Shown here in pieces: positions 54,307-62,920 of a DNA stretch of 64,000 bases. The DNA is taken from the NCBI GenBank assembly GCA_028820325.1, contig JAPPJO010000130.1, forward strand, positions 25,137-89,136, read 5' to 3'. A program made the position numbers and the translations under genes. Positions within the stretch are counted from its first letter, which is position 1. Each line of letters opens with the position of its first letter. Under the pieces are notes generated by a model. The model saw nothing but the letters and a program-made list of their open reading frames with translations, was not told where the DNA came from and made no database searches. This stretch comes from Gammaproteobacteria bacterium. GTDB taxonomy: Bacteria; Gemmatimonadota; Gemmatimonadetes; Longimicrobiales; Gaopeijiaceae.

Positions 54307-55485
54307 TCAGCGGACCGCCATCATCTGGATCTCCACGCCGAGACGACCCACCAGCGGAAGCCCCGCCACGGTCGGCTCCGGGGCTCCCTCAGGCATCACT
54401 TCGCCCAGAACCTCCAGCACCGTTTCCGCGTCGCGCACGTCCGTGAGGTACACCCAGACGTTGGCCACGTCGGAAAAATCCAACCCGGCCGCTTCCAATG
54501 TTGCATTCAACCTGTTCAGCGTGTTGCGCGTCTCCGCGGGAATGTCCTCGCCCGCCGCCAGCATGCCCGACAGCCACAGCCGCTCGCCCGTATCGATCGC
54601 CGGCGAAAGCGGCGCCCGCCCGGGGCCCTGTCCGGCGGGACGAACCACCGCGCGCGCGTCGGAGGCCTCCGCGACGCACTGGATCTCGACCAGGAAGTCG
54701 GAGTTCATGAGCCCGCCGCGCACCGCTGCACGGGCCGGCGGATCGTCCGCGGTCACGAACTCGCGGTAGGCCTCGTTCATGTCGCCCCAGAGACGCACGT
54801 CGTCGAGGAAGACCTGACAGCTGACCAGGTCCCCGTAGTCCATGCCCGCCGACTCGAGAATCATCCCGATGTTGCCGAACACGCGCCGGGTCTGCACCTG
54901 CACGTCGCCCGGCACCGGCTGGTAAGTGTCGGGATCGCGGCTCGTGGCCCCCGCGATGAACAGAACATCGCCCGCCCTGATCCCCCACGAGTAGGGCAGC
55001 GCCGGCGACTGCAGCCCCGATGGAGAAATGACCTCGGTGTCGTCCGGGGTGGCCACCGCCGAGATCTGAATCAGCGCGCCCACGTCGGGCAGGTCTGCCC
55101 TCACGGTCGCGCGCGTGGGCGCATTCTCCGTGAAATAGGTGCGATAGACGCCGTTCATCCCCTGGAAATGACGTGTGTCCCGCAGGAAGACGTTGACGGC
55201 GACGACGTCCTCGTATCCGAGCCCGTGCCCGGCGAGCTCCGCCCCCAGGGCATCCAGCGTGGCCGTGGTCTGCTCCTCGATGGTGGTGATGGCGCGGTCG
55301 CCGTCCGTGGTCCCCGTGATGTTGGAAAGGAACACGAGTTCGGGCGCCTGCGCGGAGGCCGCAGGCGCGCACGAAAGGGCGAGCGGAAGGGCCAGCAGGA
55401 CGATTGGGAGAGGGCTCGCGGGTCCGGCGCGGACGCGCGATCGAGGGCTCCGGACGTGGAGAAGGCGCGGGGTGGAAAGCTTCAT
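54307..55485 (-). CDS. Exported protein with three tandem RidA (YjgF/UK114) domains
   Basis: 392 residues. GGAGGT lies six bases before the ATG at 55485. A signal peptide or lipoprotein leader ends near ALSCAP/ASAQAP. Three RidA domains follow: about 55-170, about 175-285 and about 295-392. The catalytic Arg is present in domain 1 (PTRATVRADL) and domain 2 (PARAAVRGGL) but absent in domain 3 (EPTVAGLPLVG). The Glu of the VEI motif is present in domains 2 and 3 but not 1 (ALIQISAVA), so only the middle domain keeps both. Ordinary RidA is a single cytoplasmic domain that deaminates reactive enamines. Fusion and export are unusual. Confidence 0.92.
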   Translation of the reverse strand: MKLSTPRLLHVRSPRSRVRAGPASPLPIVLLALPLALSCAPAASAQAPELVFLSNITGTTDGDRAITTIEEQTTATLDALGAELAGHGLGYEDVVAVNVFLRDTRHFQGMNGVYRTYFTENAPTRATVRADLPDVGALIQISAVATPDDTEVISPSGLQSPALPYSWGIRAGDVLFIAGATSRDPDTYQPVPGDVQVQTRRVFGNIGMILESAGMDYGDLVSCQVFLDDVRLWGDMNEAYREFVTADDPPARAAVRGGLMNSDFLVEIQCVAEASDARAVVRPAGQGPGRAPLSPAIDTGERLWLSGMLAAGEDIPAETRNTLNRLNATLEAAGLDFSDVANVWVYLTDVRDAETVLEVLGEVMPEGAPEPTVAGLPLVGRLGVEIQMMAVR

Positions 55486-55818
55486 CGGGTGACCTCCGGG
55501 ATGGGCGATGGAAGGCTCGCAGTCCTGATGGTAGCCGCAGCGGGCGCGCGCGCAAAGGGACTCGGCCGAAGTCGTCCCAACGGCCCATGAATGCGCCCTT
55601 TCGGGGTAGCCTGAGCCCTCGCGGAGATGCCCCATTCACACATGGCGACACCCCGTGCGAGGACGCCCGTCGGCTTGACTTGATCCGGCACCCTCCCTAC
55701 ATCGAACCCCAATCACCGCCCGGGCCTTCCGGGAGGGCCATCCAGGCCTCCCGGCGTGCTTCGTCTTGTCGACGAGGCACGGTGCGAGGCGGCACCGTCG
55801 CGGAGCATCGGGGGGCGC
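55486..55818. other. 333-bp divergent intergenic region
   Basis: It lies between the RidA gene (minus) and the transporter gene (plus). It holds the predicted plus-strand promoter at 55675-55703 and two short hairpins downstream of it (CCCGG/CCGGG and TCGTC/GACGA) in the leader. No convincing minus-strand promoter and no gene were seen. Confidence 0.55.
55675..55703 (+). promoter_or_regulatory. Predicted promoter of the transporter gene
   Basis: TTGACT (55675-55680; five of six), 17 bases, then TACATC (55698-55703; three of six). The start would be near 55711, giving a leader of about 108 nt. Confidence 0.45.
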
Positions 55819-57189
55819 ATGGCAGACTCGACGACGCAGGATCAGGGCATCGCGGCGCGCCTCCTCAACATGGAACGAGGGGAGCTCCCTCTCGCCGTCC
55901 TCTCCGCGATCTTCTTCTTCTTCGTTCTCTGCGGATACTTCTTCCTGCGGCCGGTGCGCGAAGCCATGGGCGTCGCGCGCGGCATGGACGAACTGCGCTG
56001 GCTCTTCGTCGTCACCTCGATGGTCTCGCTGCTGGCGGTGCTGGCCTTCGGCGGAGTGGTGGCGCGCATGAACCGGCGCCGCTTCATCCCCGTGGCATTT
56101 CTCTTCGTGATCGCCTGCCTGTTCGTCTTCTCGGGGCTGATCATCCAGGACGTGCGCGCCGGCGGCGGGCTCATCGGCACCGATACCGAAACCGCCCTCG
56201 CACGCGGCGTGGGCTACACCTTCTTCGTTTGGCTGACGGTGATCAACCTTTTCACCACCAGCCTCTTCTGGGCCTTCATGGTCGACATCTTCGACGTGGA
56301 CCAGGGGAAGAGGATGTTCGCCTTCATCGGCATCGGCGGCACCCTGGGGGCGCTGGCCGGGGCCGAAGCCACCAGCATCATCAGCGGGATGACCGAGTCG
56401 TCCTACCTGCCCGCCGGGCTCATGCTGCTCGCCTGCGCCTGCTACTGCATCGCGATCGCGACGGTGCTGTGGCTGGATCGGATGGCCCTCCGGTCGCGCG
56501 CGTCCCGCCTGGAGGCGCTCCCGAAAGGTCGCCGCGACATCGCCGCGCCCGACGGCAGCACCCGAATCGGCGGCACCTTCTGGGAGGGCGCCAAGGCGGT
56601 GGTGGCCTCCCCGTACCTGCTGGGGGTCGGGCTCTGGGTGGTGTTCATGGCCATCTCCAACACCATGATCTACTTCACCCAGGCCAACATCATCCAGCAG
56701 GCCACCGACACCTTCAGCCAGCGGGTGGAGAGCTTCGCCAACTTCGACTTCCTGGCCCAGTTCGCGACCCTGCTGACCCAGATCTTCATCACGACGCGTA
56801 TCATCAGGAAGCTGGGCGTGGGCTGGACGCTCGCCATCCTGCCGCTGGTGACGGTCGCCGGATTCGCGGTGCTGGCGGTGTGGCCCCTGTACGGCGTCAT
56901 CCTGATCTTCCAGGCAGTGCACCGGGCGACCCGTTACGCCATCTCACGGCCCTCGCGGGAGACGCTGTTCAGCGTCGTCACTCCCTCCGAGAAGTACAAG
57001 GCGAAGCCCGTGGTCGACGTGTTCCTGTATCGCGCCGGGGATGCGACGGGCGCCGGGATCGACGCCACCTTCGCCGCCCTCGGCATGACGCTGGCGCTGG
57101 TGGCGGCGTCGACCGTGCCGCTGGCTGGCATCTGGATCGCGCTCTCAATCGGGATGGGGCGGGCGCAGGCCAGGCGGATCGGGGAGTAG
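55819..57189 (+). CDS. Nucleotide-transporter-like/MFS-type membrane protein (ATP:ADP antiporter-like)
   Basis: 456 residues from the ATG at 55819 with GGGGGG just upstream. About 11-12 membrane helices are visible. Opening motifs FFFVLCGYFFLRPVREAMGV and LRWLFVVTSMVSLLAVLA, and the later ATRYAISRPSRETLFSVV and KYKAKPVVDVFLYRAGD, are typical of the NTP/NDP exchanger-like family found outside obligate intracellular bacteria. In free-living bacteria the transported solute is unknown. A C-terminal basic tail (GRAQARRIGE) ends the protein. It converges with the FAD-reductase gene with a 32-bp gap. Confidence 0.88.
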   Translation: MADSTTQDQGIAARLLNMERGELPLAVLSAIFFFFVLCGYFFLRPVREAMGVARGMDELRWLFVVTSMVSLLAVLAFGGVVARMNRRRFIPVAFLFVIACLFVFSGLIIQDVRAGGGLIGTDTETALARGVGYTFFVWLTVINLFTTSLFWAFMVDIFDVDQGKRMFAFIGIGGTLGALAGAEATSIISGMTESSYLPAGLMLLACACYCIAIATVLWLDRMALRSRASRLEALPKGRRDIAAPDGSTRIGGTFWEGAKAVVASPYLLGVGLWVVFMAISNTMIYFTQANIIQQATDTFSQRVESFANFDFLAQFATLLTQIFITTRIIRKLGVGWTLAILPLVTVAGFAVLAVWPLYGVILIFQAVHRATRYAISRPSRETLFSVVTPSEKYKAKPVVDVFLYRAGDATGAGIDATFAALGMTLALVAASTVPLAGIWIALSIGMGRAQARRIGE

Positions 57190-57221
57190 CAGCCCGCGGA
57201 CCGCAGCATGGCGGGGCCCGG

Positions 57222-58319
57222 CTACAGCCCGAAGAACACCTTCGCCGCCACCTTTCGGAACATGCTCCGGGTGAGCAGCCCGGCCTCGAGCGCCCGCGCC
57301 ACCGGAAGGCGGTCGTAGCCCCAGCGGGCGGCGTGCTTCCAGACCGGTTTCGGGTATGCGCGCCGCACCACCGGACCGGGATGCGCCCCGCCCGCGAGAT
57401 GGTCCGCCAGGGCGTCTCCGGCGATCTTCCCGAACCGCCAGGCGTGGTGGATGCCCCCGGCCGTCAGCGGCGACACCATTCCGGCCGCGTCCCCGATGAG
57501 CATCACCCGTTCCCCGTAGAAGTTGCGAAGCAGTCCTCCGAAGGGGATCATGCCGCCCCGCTTCTCCACCACCGTTTTCCGCGACAGCCCGAAGAGCGGG
57601 TCGAGCCTTGCGACGAAACCGGGCAGGTCGGCCTGCCGGTCGCGGTGAAGCGCCAGCCCGACCTGCGTCGTCGCCACCCCCGGCACCACCCACCCGATGT
57701 ACCCCGGGGCAAACTCGGGATCGATGAAGCAGTGCAGGCAGTCGGCGACGCCGTCCACGGGCTCGAATTCCCACTCGACCCCCTTCAGGAGACGGCGGTT
57801 GCGGTCGAGGCCGAAGCTCCCGGCCACTGCGGAGCGCGCGCCATCGGCTCCGACGAGGAATCGGCAGGTGACTCCGGAACCCCGGAGCAGCAATGAACCC
57901 CGTCCCGGCGTCACGCCGCGGTATCCTTGTCCGAACCGGATCTCGACACCCGCGCGCCGGGTCTCCCGGGCCAGATGGCGCATGAGCCGGGCGGTATCGG
58001 TGGCCATGAAGAAGTACCCGTTCCGCTCGAGCTCGATATGGTCGTGCGCGGGGGTGTAGACCCTGACCCGGTTGATTCGCCGCACCAGCGGGGCCGGCAC
58101 CTTCCATTCGGCCCACGCCTCATGCACGAGAATCCCGGTGGTGTGGATGCGGGCGCCGGGTCCGGACTGCCGCTCGAGCACCAGAACCGAGAGGCCGCGC
58201 CGGGCCGCCTGGCGCGCGCAGGCGAGACCCGCGAAGCCGGCCCCGGCCACCACTACATCGTAGTTCTCCGGCAAGCCATCTCCCCCGTTGCGAACGACGC
58301 CGTCGGAATCATGCATCAC
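57222..58319 (-). CDS. FAD-dependent oxidoreductase, geranylgeranyl-reductase-like
   Basis: 365 residues (the second codon is also Met). The FAD-binding Rossmann motif is VVVAGAGFAGLACARQAARR near residues 22-41, and the second FAD motif is VMLIGDAAGMVSPLTAGGIH near 272-291. Between them, VGADGARSAVA is the DG motif of the PHBH/geranylgeranyl reductase group. Members reduce isoprenoid side chains of lipids, quinones or pigments, and some are halogenases or monooxygenases. No isoprenoid genes lie nearby, so the substrate is open. It is divergent from an S9 gene at 58465. Confidence 0.9.
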   Translation of the reverse strand: MMHDSDGVVRNGGDGLPENYDVVVAGAGFAGLACARQAARRGLSVLVLERQSGPGARIHTTGILVHEAWAEWKVPAPLVRRINRVRVYTPAHDHIELERNGYFFMATDTARLMRHLARETRRAGVEIRFGQGYRGVTPGRGSLLLRGSGVTCRFLVGADGARSAVAGSFGLDRNRRLLKGVEWEFEPVDGVADCLHCFIDPEFAPGYIGWVVPGVATTQVGLALHRDRQADLPGFVARLDPLFGLSRKTVVEKRGGMIPFGGLLRNFYGERVMLIGDAAGMVSPLTAGGIHHAWRFGKIAGDALADHLAGGAHPGPVVRRAYPKPVWKHAARWGYDRLPVARALEAGLLTRSMFRKVAAKVFFGL

Positions 58320-58464
58320 GGCGCCCGGCGCGACACCGCCACAGAAGATATGTCACGGAGGGTTCCGGGTTCCTGAAACGGCTTGCGGCGACCTCGCCGC
58401 GTGGGCCACCTTCAGCCCGAATCCGCCATCCCGCCTCACCGGCGCCCGTTCCCAGGAGCCAACC

Positions 58465-61005
58465 ATGAACCCGCACAGACGCCCTCGACCTTCGACCTGG
58501 ACACTGCCGATCGGCCTGTTCCTGGCGCACTTCTGCCTGGTATCGCCGCTCTTCGCCCAGGATTCCCGCGACGGACTCGACATCGATCAGGGATACATTC
58601 TCCCCGACCAGGCCATCCAGGATCTCTTCGCGACCGATCCCAACTACGCCACCCTGGACCACGTCAGCCCGGACGGCGACCGCTTCGTCATTCCGCTCTC
58701 GACCGAGCTGTCGACGCTCGCGGAGGTGGGCGAGGAGACCCTGCGCCTGGCCATGCTCGAGCTCCGGGCCGCCACCGACCGGCCCTGGCACCTCGACATC
58801 TACGGGCTCTACGGGTTCCGCTTCTATTCGCTGAGCGAGCGCTCGTTTACGGATGTCGAGCTGCCCGACGGGATCTACGTGAGCGACCTGATGTGGTCTC
58901 CGGACGGCGGGCGGCTGGCCTTCCTCGCGCACCTGGAGGAACGGACCGAAGTCTGGATCGCGTCGGCCGAGGACGGCAGCGTGACCGCGGCGGGCGACGC
59001 GCGCGTGATCGCCAGCCTGGGCACCTCGTCGGGGGGCCAGGGATCGGCGCCGTCCGAAATGCTCCAGTGGACGCCCGCCGGATCGATCATCACCCTCGCG
59101 GAGCCGGCGGACCGAGGCGCCGCACCTCCCGCGCCCGCCCTGCCCGACGGGCCCACCATACGGCACACCCGCTCGGAGGCCACGCCCACGCGCACGATGC
59201 CCTTCCTGCTCGAGGGCGACCACGACTCCGACCTGTTCGAGTACTACACGCGCAGTCAGATCGTCGAGCTGGCGCCCGGACGGTCTCCCCGCCCGATCGG
59301 GGACGCGGGGATGTACGAATCGGTCTCGCTCAGCCCCGACGGACGCCACCTGATCGCCACCCGCATCGAGCGGCCCTTCTCCTTCATCGCCAGCTACAGC
59401 GGCTTCCCGCGCGTGACGGAGGTGCTGGACGTCGAGAGCGGCGATGTGCTGGCGACCCTCGAAGAGCGGGAGCTGCGCGAAGGCCGCGGCGGCGGCTCGG
59501 GCGACGGCCCGCGCGACTGGCAGTGGCGCCCGGATGGGGCCGGCGTCGCGTATCTGCATCGCGCCGCCCCCGACGATGACGCCGGCTCGGACGCGCCGCG
59601 TCCCGACCGCATCATGCTGCTGCGCGCGCCCTTCGGCGACGGCGACGAGGAAGAGGTGGCGTCGAGCGACGACCCGATCAGCGAGGTGACGTATTCGCTG
59701 GACGGCCGCCACGCCTTCGCCTCGGTGCGCCGGGACGGGGAGAGCGCTCTCGCCCACTTCGCGCTGGACGACGGGGCCCGGGCCAACATCATCGTGCCCT
59801 TCCACGACCCCGCCGACGCGGTCTCGCTCCCCGGCGACCTGCTCACCGCGCGTACCGCCAACGGGCTCGACCATGCCTGGGTGTCCACCGACGGCGGGAG
59901 CGCCTACCTGCGCGGCGGCGGCCTGAAGGAGGACTTCCGTCCCCAGCCCTTCGTCGACCGGGTCTCCCTGGCCGACGGATCCATCGAGCGGCTCTTCGAG
60001 GGCTCGCGCGACAGCTTCGACCGGCCGCTGGTCCCGCTGGACCGCGACCTCGAGCGCATGATCGTGAGCCGCGAGGGCAGGAACACCTTCCCCGACAGCT
60101 ATCTCTGGACCGGGGGCGGCGAGATGGAGAATCTGACCCGCAACGTTGACCCCTTCCCCCAGCTCACTGCCGCGCGCCGCATCGACTTCGCGTTCACGCG
60201 CCGCGGCGACGGCCTCGAGATCCAGGGCCGGGTTTCGCTCCCCATCGACTATGTCGAGGGCACCAGGGTTCCGGCCATCTTCTGGACCTATCCCCGCGAG
60301 TACAGGAGCGAGGAAGCCTTCAACAACGCCACCATCCGCGCGCGCAACCATAACGCGTACACCCGCCTGACCTGGCTCCGCTGGTCCGACATATGGCTGA
60401 CCCAGGGATACGCGCTCGTATATCCGGATATTCCCATCGTCGGCGAGAACTATAACGACTACTATATTTCAAATATGGTCGACGGGATGTACGCCGCGAT
60501 GCGCGCGGTCGATGGGCTCGGGGTGATCGACATGGACCGGATCGGGCACGGCGGCCACAGCTACGGGGCCTTCGCGACCGCCAACTTCCTGGCTCACACC
60601 CCCTTCTTCAGGGCGGGCATCGCCGGCGACGGCGCGTACAACCGCTCGCTCACGCCGATGGGCTTCCAGGCCGAGCCGCGCGACATCTGGGAGGCGCCCC
60701 ACGTCTACATGGAGATGTCCCCATTCTTCAAGGCGGACCAGATCAACACGCCGCTCCTCCTGTACCACGGCGCCGACGACAACAACTCGGGCACCTATCC
60801 CATCCAGTCGCGGCGCATGATCCAGGCGCTCACCGGGCTGGGGAAGACGGCGGCGCTCTTCGAGTACCCGTTCGAGTCGCACACCCCGCGAGCCATCGAG
60901 AACAACCTCGACATGTGGGCGCGCTGGGTCGACTGGTTCGACACGTACGTGAAGGGCGAGGGGGCGGAGACGCGGCCGGTGTCGGAAGGAGGATCGACGC
61001 GCTAG
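58465..61005 (+). CDS. Secreted S9 family peptidase (large prolyl oligopeptidase-like)
   Basis: 846 residues from the ATG at 58465 (AGGAG upstream). An N-terminal signal ends at LFAQD. Residues about 60-560 form a propeller of weakly repeated SPDG-type blades (WSPDGGRLAFLAH, SLSPDGRHLIAT, WRPDGAGVAYLH). The hydrolase domain has Ser699 in GGHSYGAFAT, Asp in HGADDNNSG and His in FESHTPR. This GHSYGAFATAN elbow is seen in a separate S9 subgroup, in contrast to the three other S9 proteins in the window. A 12-bp perfect stem follows 15 bases after the stop. Confidence 0.94.
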   Translation: MNPHRRPRPSTWTLPIGLFLAHFCLVSPLFAQDSRDGLDIDQGYILPDQAIQDLFATDPNYATLDHVSPDGDRFVIPLSTELSTLAEVGEETLRLAMLELRAATDRPWHLDIYGLYGFRFYSLSERSFTDVELPDGIYVSDLMWSPDGGRLAFLAHLEERTEVWIASAEDGSVTAAGDARVIASLGTSSGGQGSAPSEMLQWTPAGSIITLAEPADRGAAPPAPALPDGPTIRHTRSEATPTRTMPFLLEGDHDSDLFEYYTRSQIVELAPGRSPRPIGDAGMYESVSLSPDGRHLIATRIERPFSFIASYSGFPRVTEVLDVESGDVLATLEERELREGRGGGSGDGPRDWQWRPDGAGVAYLHRAAPDDDAGSDAPRPDRIMLLRAPFGDGDEEEVASSDDPISEVTYSLDGRHAFASVRRDGESALAHFALDDGARANIIVPFHDPADAVSLPGDLLTARTANGLDHAWVSTDGGSAYLRGGGLKEDFRPQPFVDRVSLADGSIERLFEGSRDSFDRPLVPLDRDLERMIVSREGRNTFPDSYLWTGGGEMENLTRNVDPFPQLTAARRIDFAFTRRGDGLEIQGRVSLPIDYVEGTRVPAIFWTYPREYRSEEAFNNATIRARNHNAYTRLTWLRWSDIWLTQGYALVYPDIPIVGENYNDYYISNMVDGMYAAMRAVDGLGVIDMDRIGHGGHSYGAFATANFLAHTPFFRAGIAGDGAYNRSLTPMGFQAEPRDIWEAPHVYMEMSPFFKADQINTPLLLYHGADDNNSGTYPIQSRRMIQALTGLGKTAALFEYPFESHTPRAIENNLDMWARWVDWFDTYVKGEGAETRPVSEGGSTR

Positions 61006-61020
61006 CTACATCCCGGCCAT

Positions 61021-61054
61021 GACCGCGGCCGACGCTTGACCATCGGCCGCGGTC
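61021..61054 (+). terminator. 12-bp perfect stem-loop after the S9 gene
   Basis: GACCGCGGCCGA (61021-61032) and TCGGCCGCGGTC (61043-61054) pair perfectly around a 10-base loop, 15 bases after the S9 stop at 61005. No T-run follows, so it is a high-GC hairpin that may end or stabilise the transcript. Confidence 0.55.
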
Positions 61055-61124
61055 CGAGCCCGGGCATCGCCCGCGGCGGCCACCAACAAACCGGCAGGAA
61101 ACTACGGGGAGGAGGGAGAACCGC

Positions 61125-62885
61125 ATGGCATCGCACGAAGCCGGGTCCGGGTCCACCGTTCGCTACCAGCCCGACGAGAGGCCGCCGTGGCCGCTGGCGG
61201 TCGGGCTCGCGCTTCAGTACAGCATCCTCGCGCTCGGAGGCGTCGTTCTCACGGTCGCCATCGTGCTGCGGAGCGCCGAGAGCAGTGATGCGTACCTCGC
61301 CTGGGGCGCGTTCGGCGCGCTCATGGTGAGCGGTCTGACCAGCATCGTCCAGGTCATCCGGCTGGGACGCGTGGGGTCGGGATACGTCCTCATCATGGGC
61401 ACTTCGGGCGCCTTCATCGCCGTCTCGGTGGCCGCGCTGGTGCAGGGGGGCCCTGCCCTGCTGACGACGCTCGTGATCGCCTCGTCGCTCTTCCAGTTCC
61501 TCCTCGCCGGGCGCCTCTCCATTCTGCGCCGCATCATCACGCCGACGGTCGCCGGGACCGTGATCATGCTGATCGCCGTCAACGTGATGCCCTTCCTGTT
61601 CGATTTTCAGGACAACGCCCCGCCCGGCGCCTCACCCTTTGCGGCGCCCGTCACCGTCCTGGCCACCCTCGCCGTGACGCTCGCGGTGATGCTCAAGTTC
61701 ACGGGGCCGGTGCGCCTCTGGGGGCCGATCATCGGCATCGCCGCCGGGTGCGTGGCCGCCGCCTCGTTCGACCTGATCGATACCACCGCGCTCGCGCAGG
61801 CCGCGTGGGTGGGCGTGCCCGCTGCCGGCTGGCCGGGGCTGGGTTTCGATTTCAGCGCCGCCTTCTGGGCGATCCTCCCCGGCTACACCTTCGTCACCCT
61901 CGTGGGGGCGATCGAAACCGTGGGCGACGCCGTGGCGATCCAGCGGGTGTCGTGGCGGGAGCCGCAGGCCACGGACTACCGCGCGGTCCAGGGAGCGGTC
62001 GCGGCCGATGGCCTGGGCAACCTGCTCTCAGGACTCTTCGCCACCGTCCCCAACACCACCTATTCGAGCAGCGTCTCCATCGTCGAGATCACCGGGATCG
62101 CGGCACGGCGGGTCGGCATCTGCATCGGGTTGATCTTCTGCGCGCTGGCCTTTCTTCCGAAGCTGACGGCGCTGCTGCTCATCATCCCCGATCCCGTGAT
62201 CGGCGCCTACGCCATGGTGATCATCGCCGTGCTGTTCGTGCTGGGGACCCGGATCGTCCTCCAGGACGGCATGGACTACCGCAAGGCCACGATCGTGGGG
62301 GTCTCGTTCTGGGTCGGGGTCGGGTGCCAGAGCGGCGAGATCTCGACGGCGGCGCTGAACCCCTTCCTGCAGCAGTTGCTCGGCAACGGCATGACGGCCG
62401 GCGGCCTGACGGCGCTCGTGCTGACGGCGTTCATGGAGCTGACCGGGCCGAGGCGCGTGCGCATGCAGACGACGCTCGATGTGCAGTCGCTGCCGAAGAT
62501 CCAGGAGTTCCTGGAGAGCTTCGCCAGCCGCAAGCGCCTCGGGGCCGAGACCGGGCTCCGGCTGGGGCACGCCGCCGAGGAGACGCTTCTGCTGCTCATC
62601 GAACAGGGCGAGGGCAAGCCGTCGGCCGAACAGCGGCGCCTGCGCCTGACCGCGCGCACCGACTCGGGCGGGGTCGAGATGGAGTTCCTGGCCGCCAGCG
62701 GCGAGGGCAACATCGAGGACCGCATGGCCGTGCTCGGCGGACGCGCCGCCGAGGAGCCCGGAGAGCACGAGATCTCGCTGCGGCTCCTGCGCCATCTCGC
62801 GACATCGGTCCATCACCACAAGTACCAGGATGCCGACATCGTGACGGTGCGGGTGGACGCCGTTCCGGCCCGGGCCGGGGCGTAG
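61125..62885 (+). CDS. SLC23/NCS2-family nucleobase permease with a C-terminal GHKL-like tail
   Basis: 586 residues. GGAGG lies upstream of the ATG. The first 440 residues form an NCS2 permease of about 12-14 helices (LQYSILALGGVVLTVAIVL, GTSGAFIAVSVAAL, ETVGDAVAIQRVS with the family's conserved Glu, NTTYSSSVSIVEITGIA). Such proteins import uracil, xanthine or related bases. Residues about 445-586 are cytoplasmic and unusual: TGLRLGHAAEETLLLLIEQ, LRLTARTDSGGVEMEFL and ISLRLLRHLATSVHHHKYQD suggest a histidine-kinase-type ATPase fold, though the N-box and G-box are not canonical. The permease call is firm; the tail is inference. Confidence 0.9.
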   Translation: MASHEAGSGSTVRYQPDERPPWPLAVGLALQYSILALGGVVLTVAIVLRSAESSDAYLAWGAFGALMVSGLTSIVQVIRLGRVGSGYVLIMGTSGAFIAVSVAALVQGGPALLTTLVIASSLFQFLLAGRLSILRRIITPTVAGTVIMLIAVNVMPFLFDFQDNAPPGASPFAAPVTVLATLAVTLAVMLKFTGPVRLWGPIIGIAAGCVAAASFDLIDTTALAQAAWVGVPAAGWPGLGFDFSAAFWAILPGYTFVTLVGAIETVGDAVAIQRVSWREPQATDYRAVQGAVAADGLGNLLSGLFATVPNTTYSSSVSIVEITGIAARRVGICIGLIFCALAFLPKLTALLLIIPDPVIGAYAMVIIAVLFVLGTRIVLQDGMDYRKATIVGVSFWVGVGCQSGEISTAALNPFLQQLLGNGMTAGGLTALVLTAFMELTGPRRVRMQTTLDVQSLPKIQEFLESFASRKRLGAETGLRLGHAAEETLLLLIEQGEGKPSAEQRRLRLTARTDSGGVEMEFLAASGEGNIEDRMAVLGGRAAEEPGEHEISLRLLRHLATSVHHHKYQDADIVTVRVDAVPARAGA

Positions 62886-62920
62886 TCGTCGCTCGTGGCG
62901 GGCCATGAGAATGCCCCCGC

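Noticed and set aside
58309..60351. 680-codon minus-strand open frame
   Set aside because: It is antisense to the S9 peptidase at 58465-61005, which has a full catalytic triad and signal peptide.
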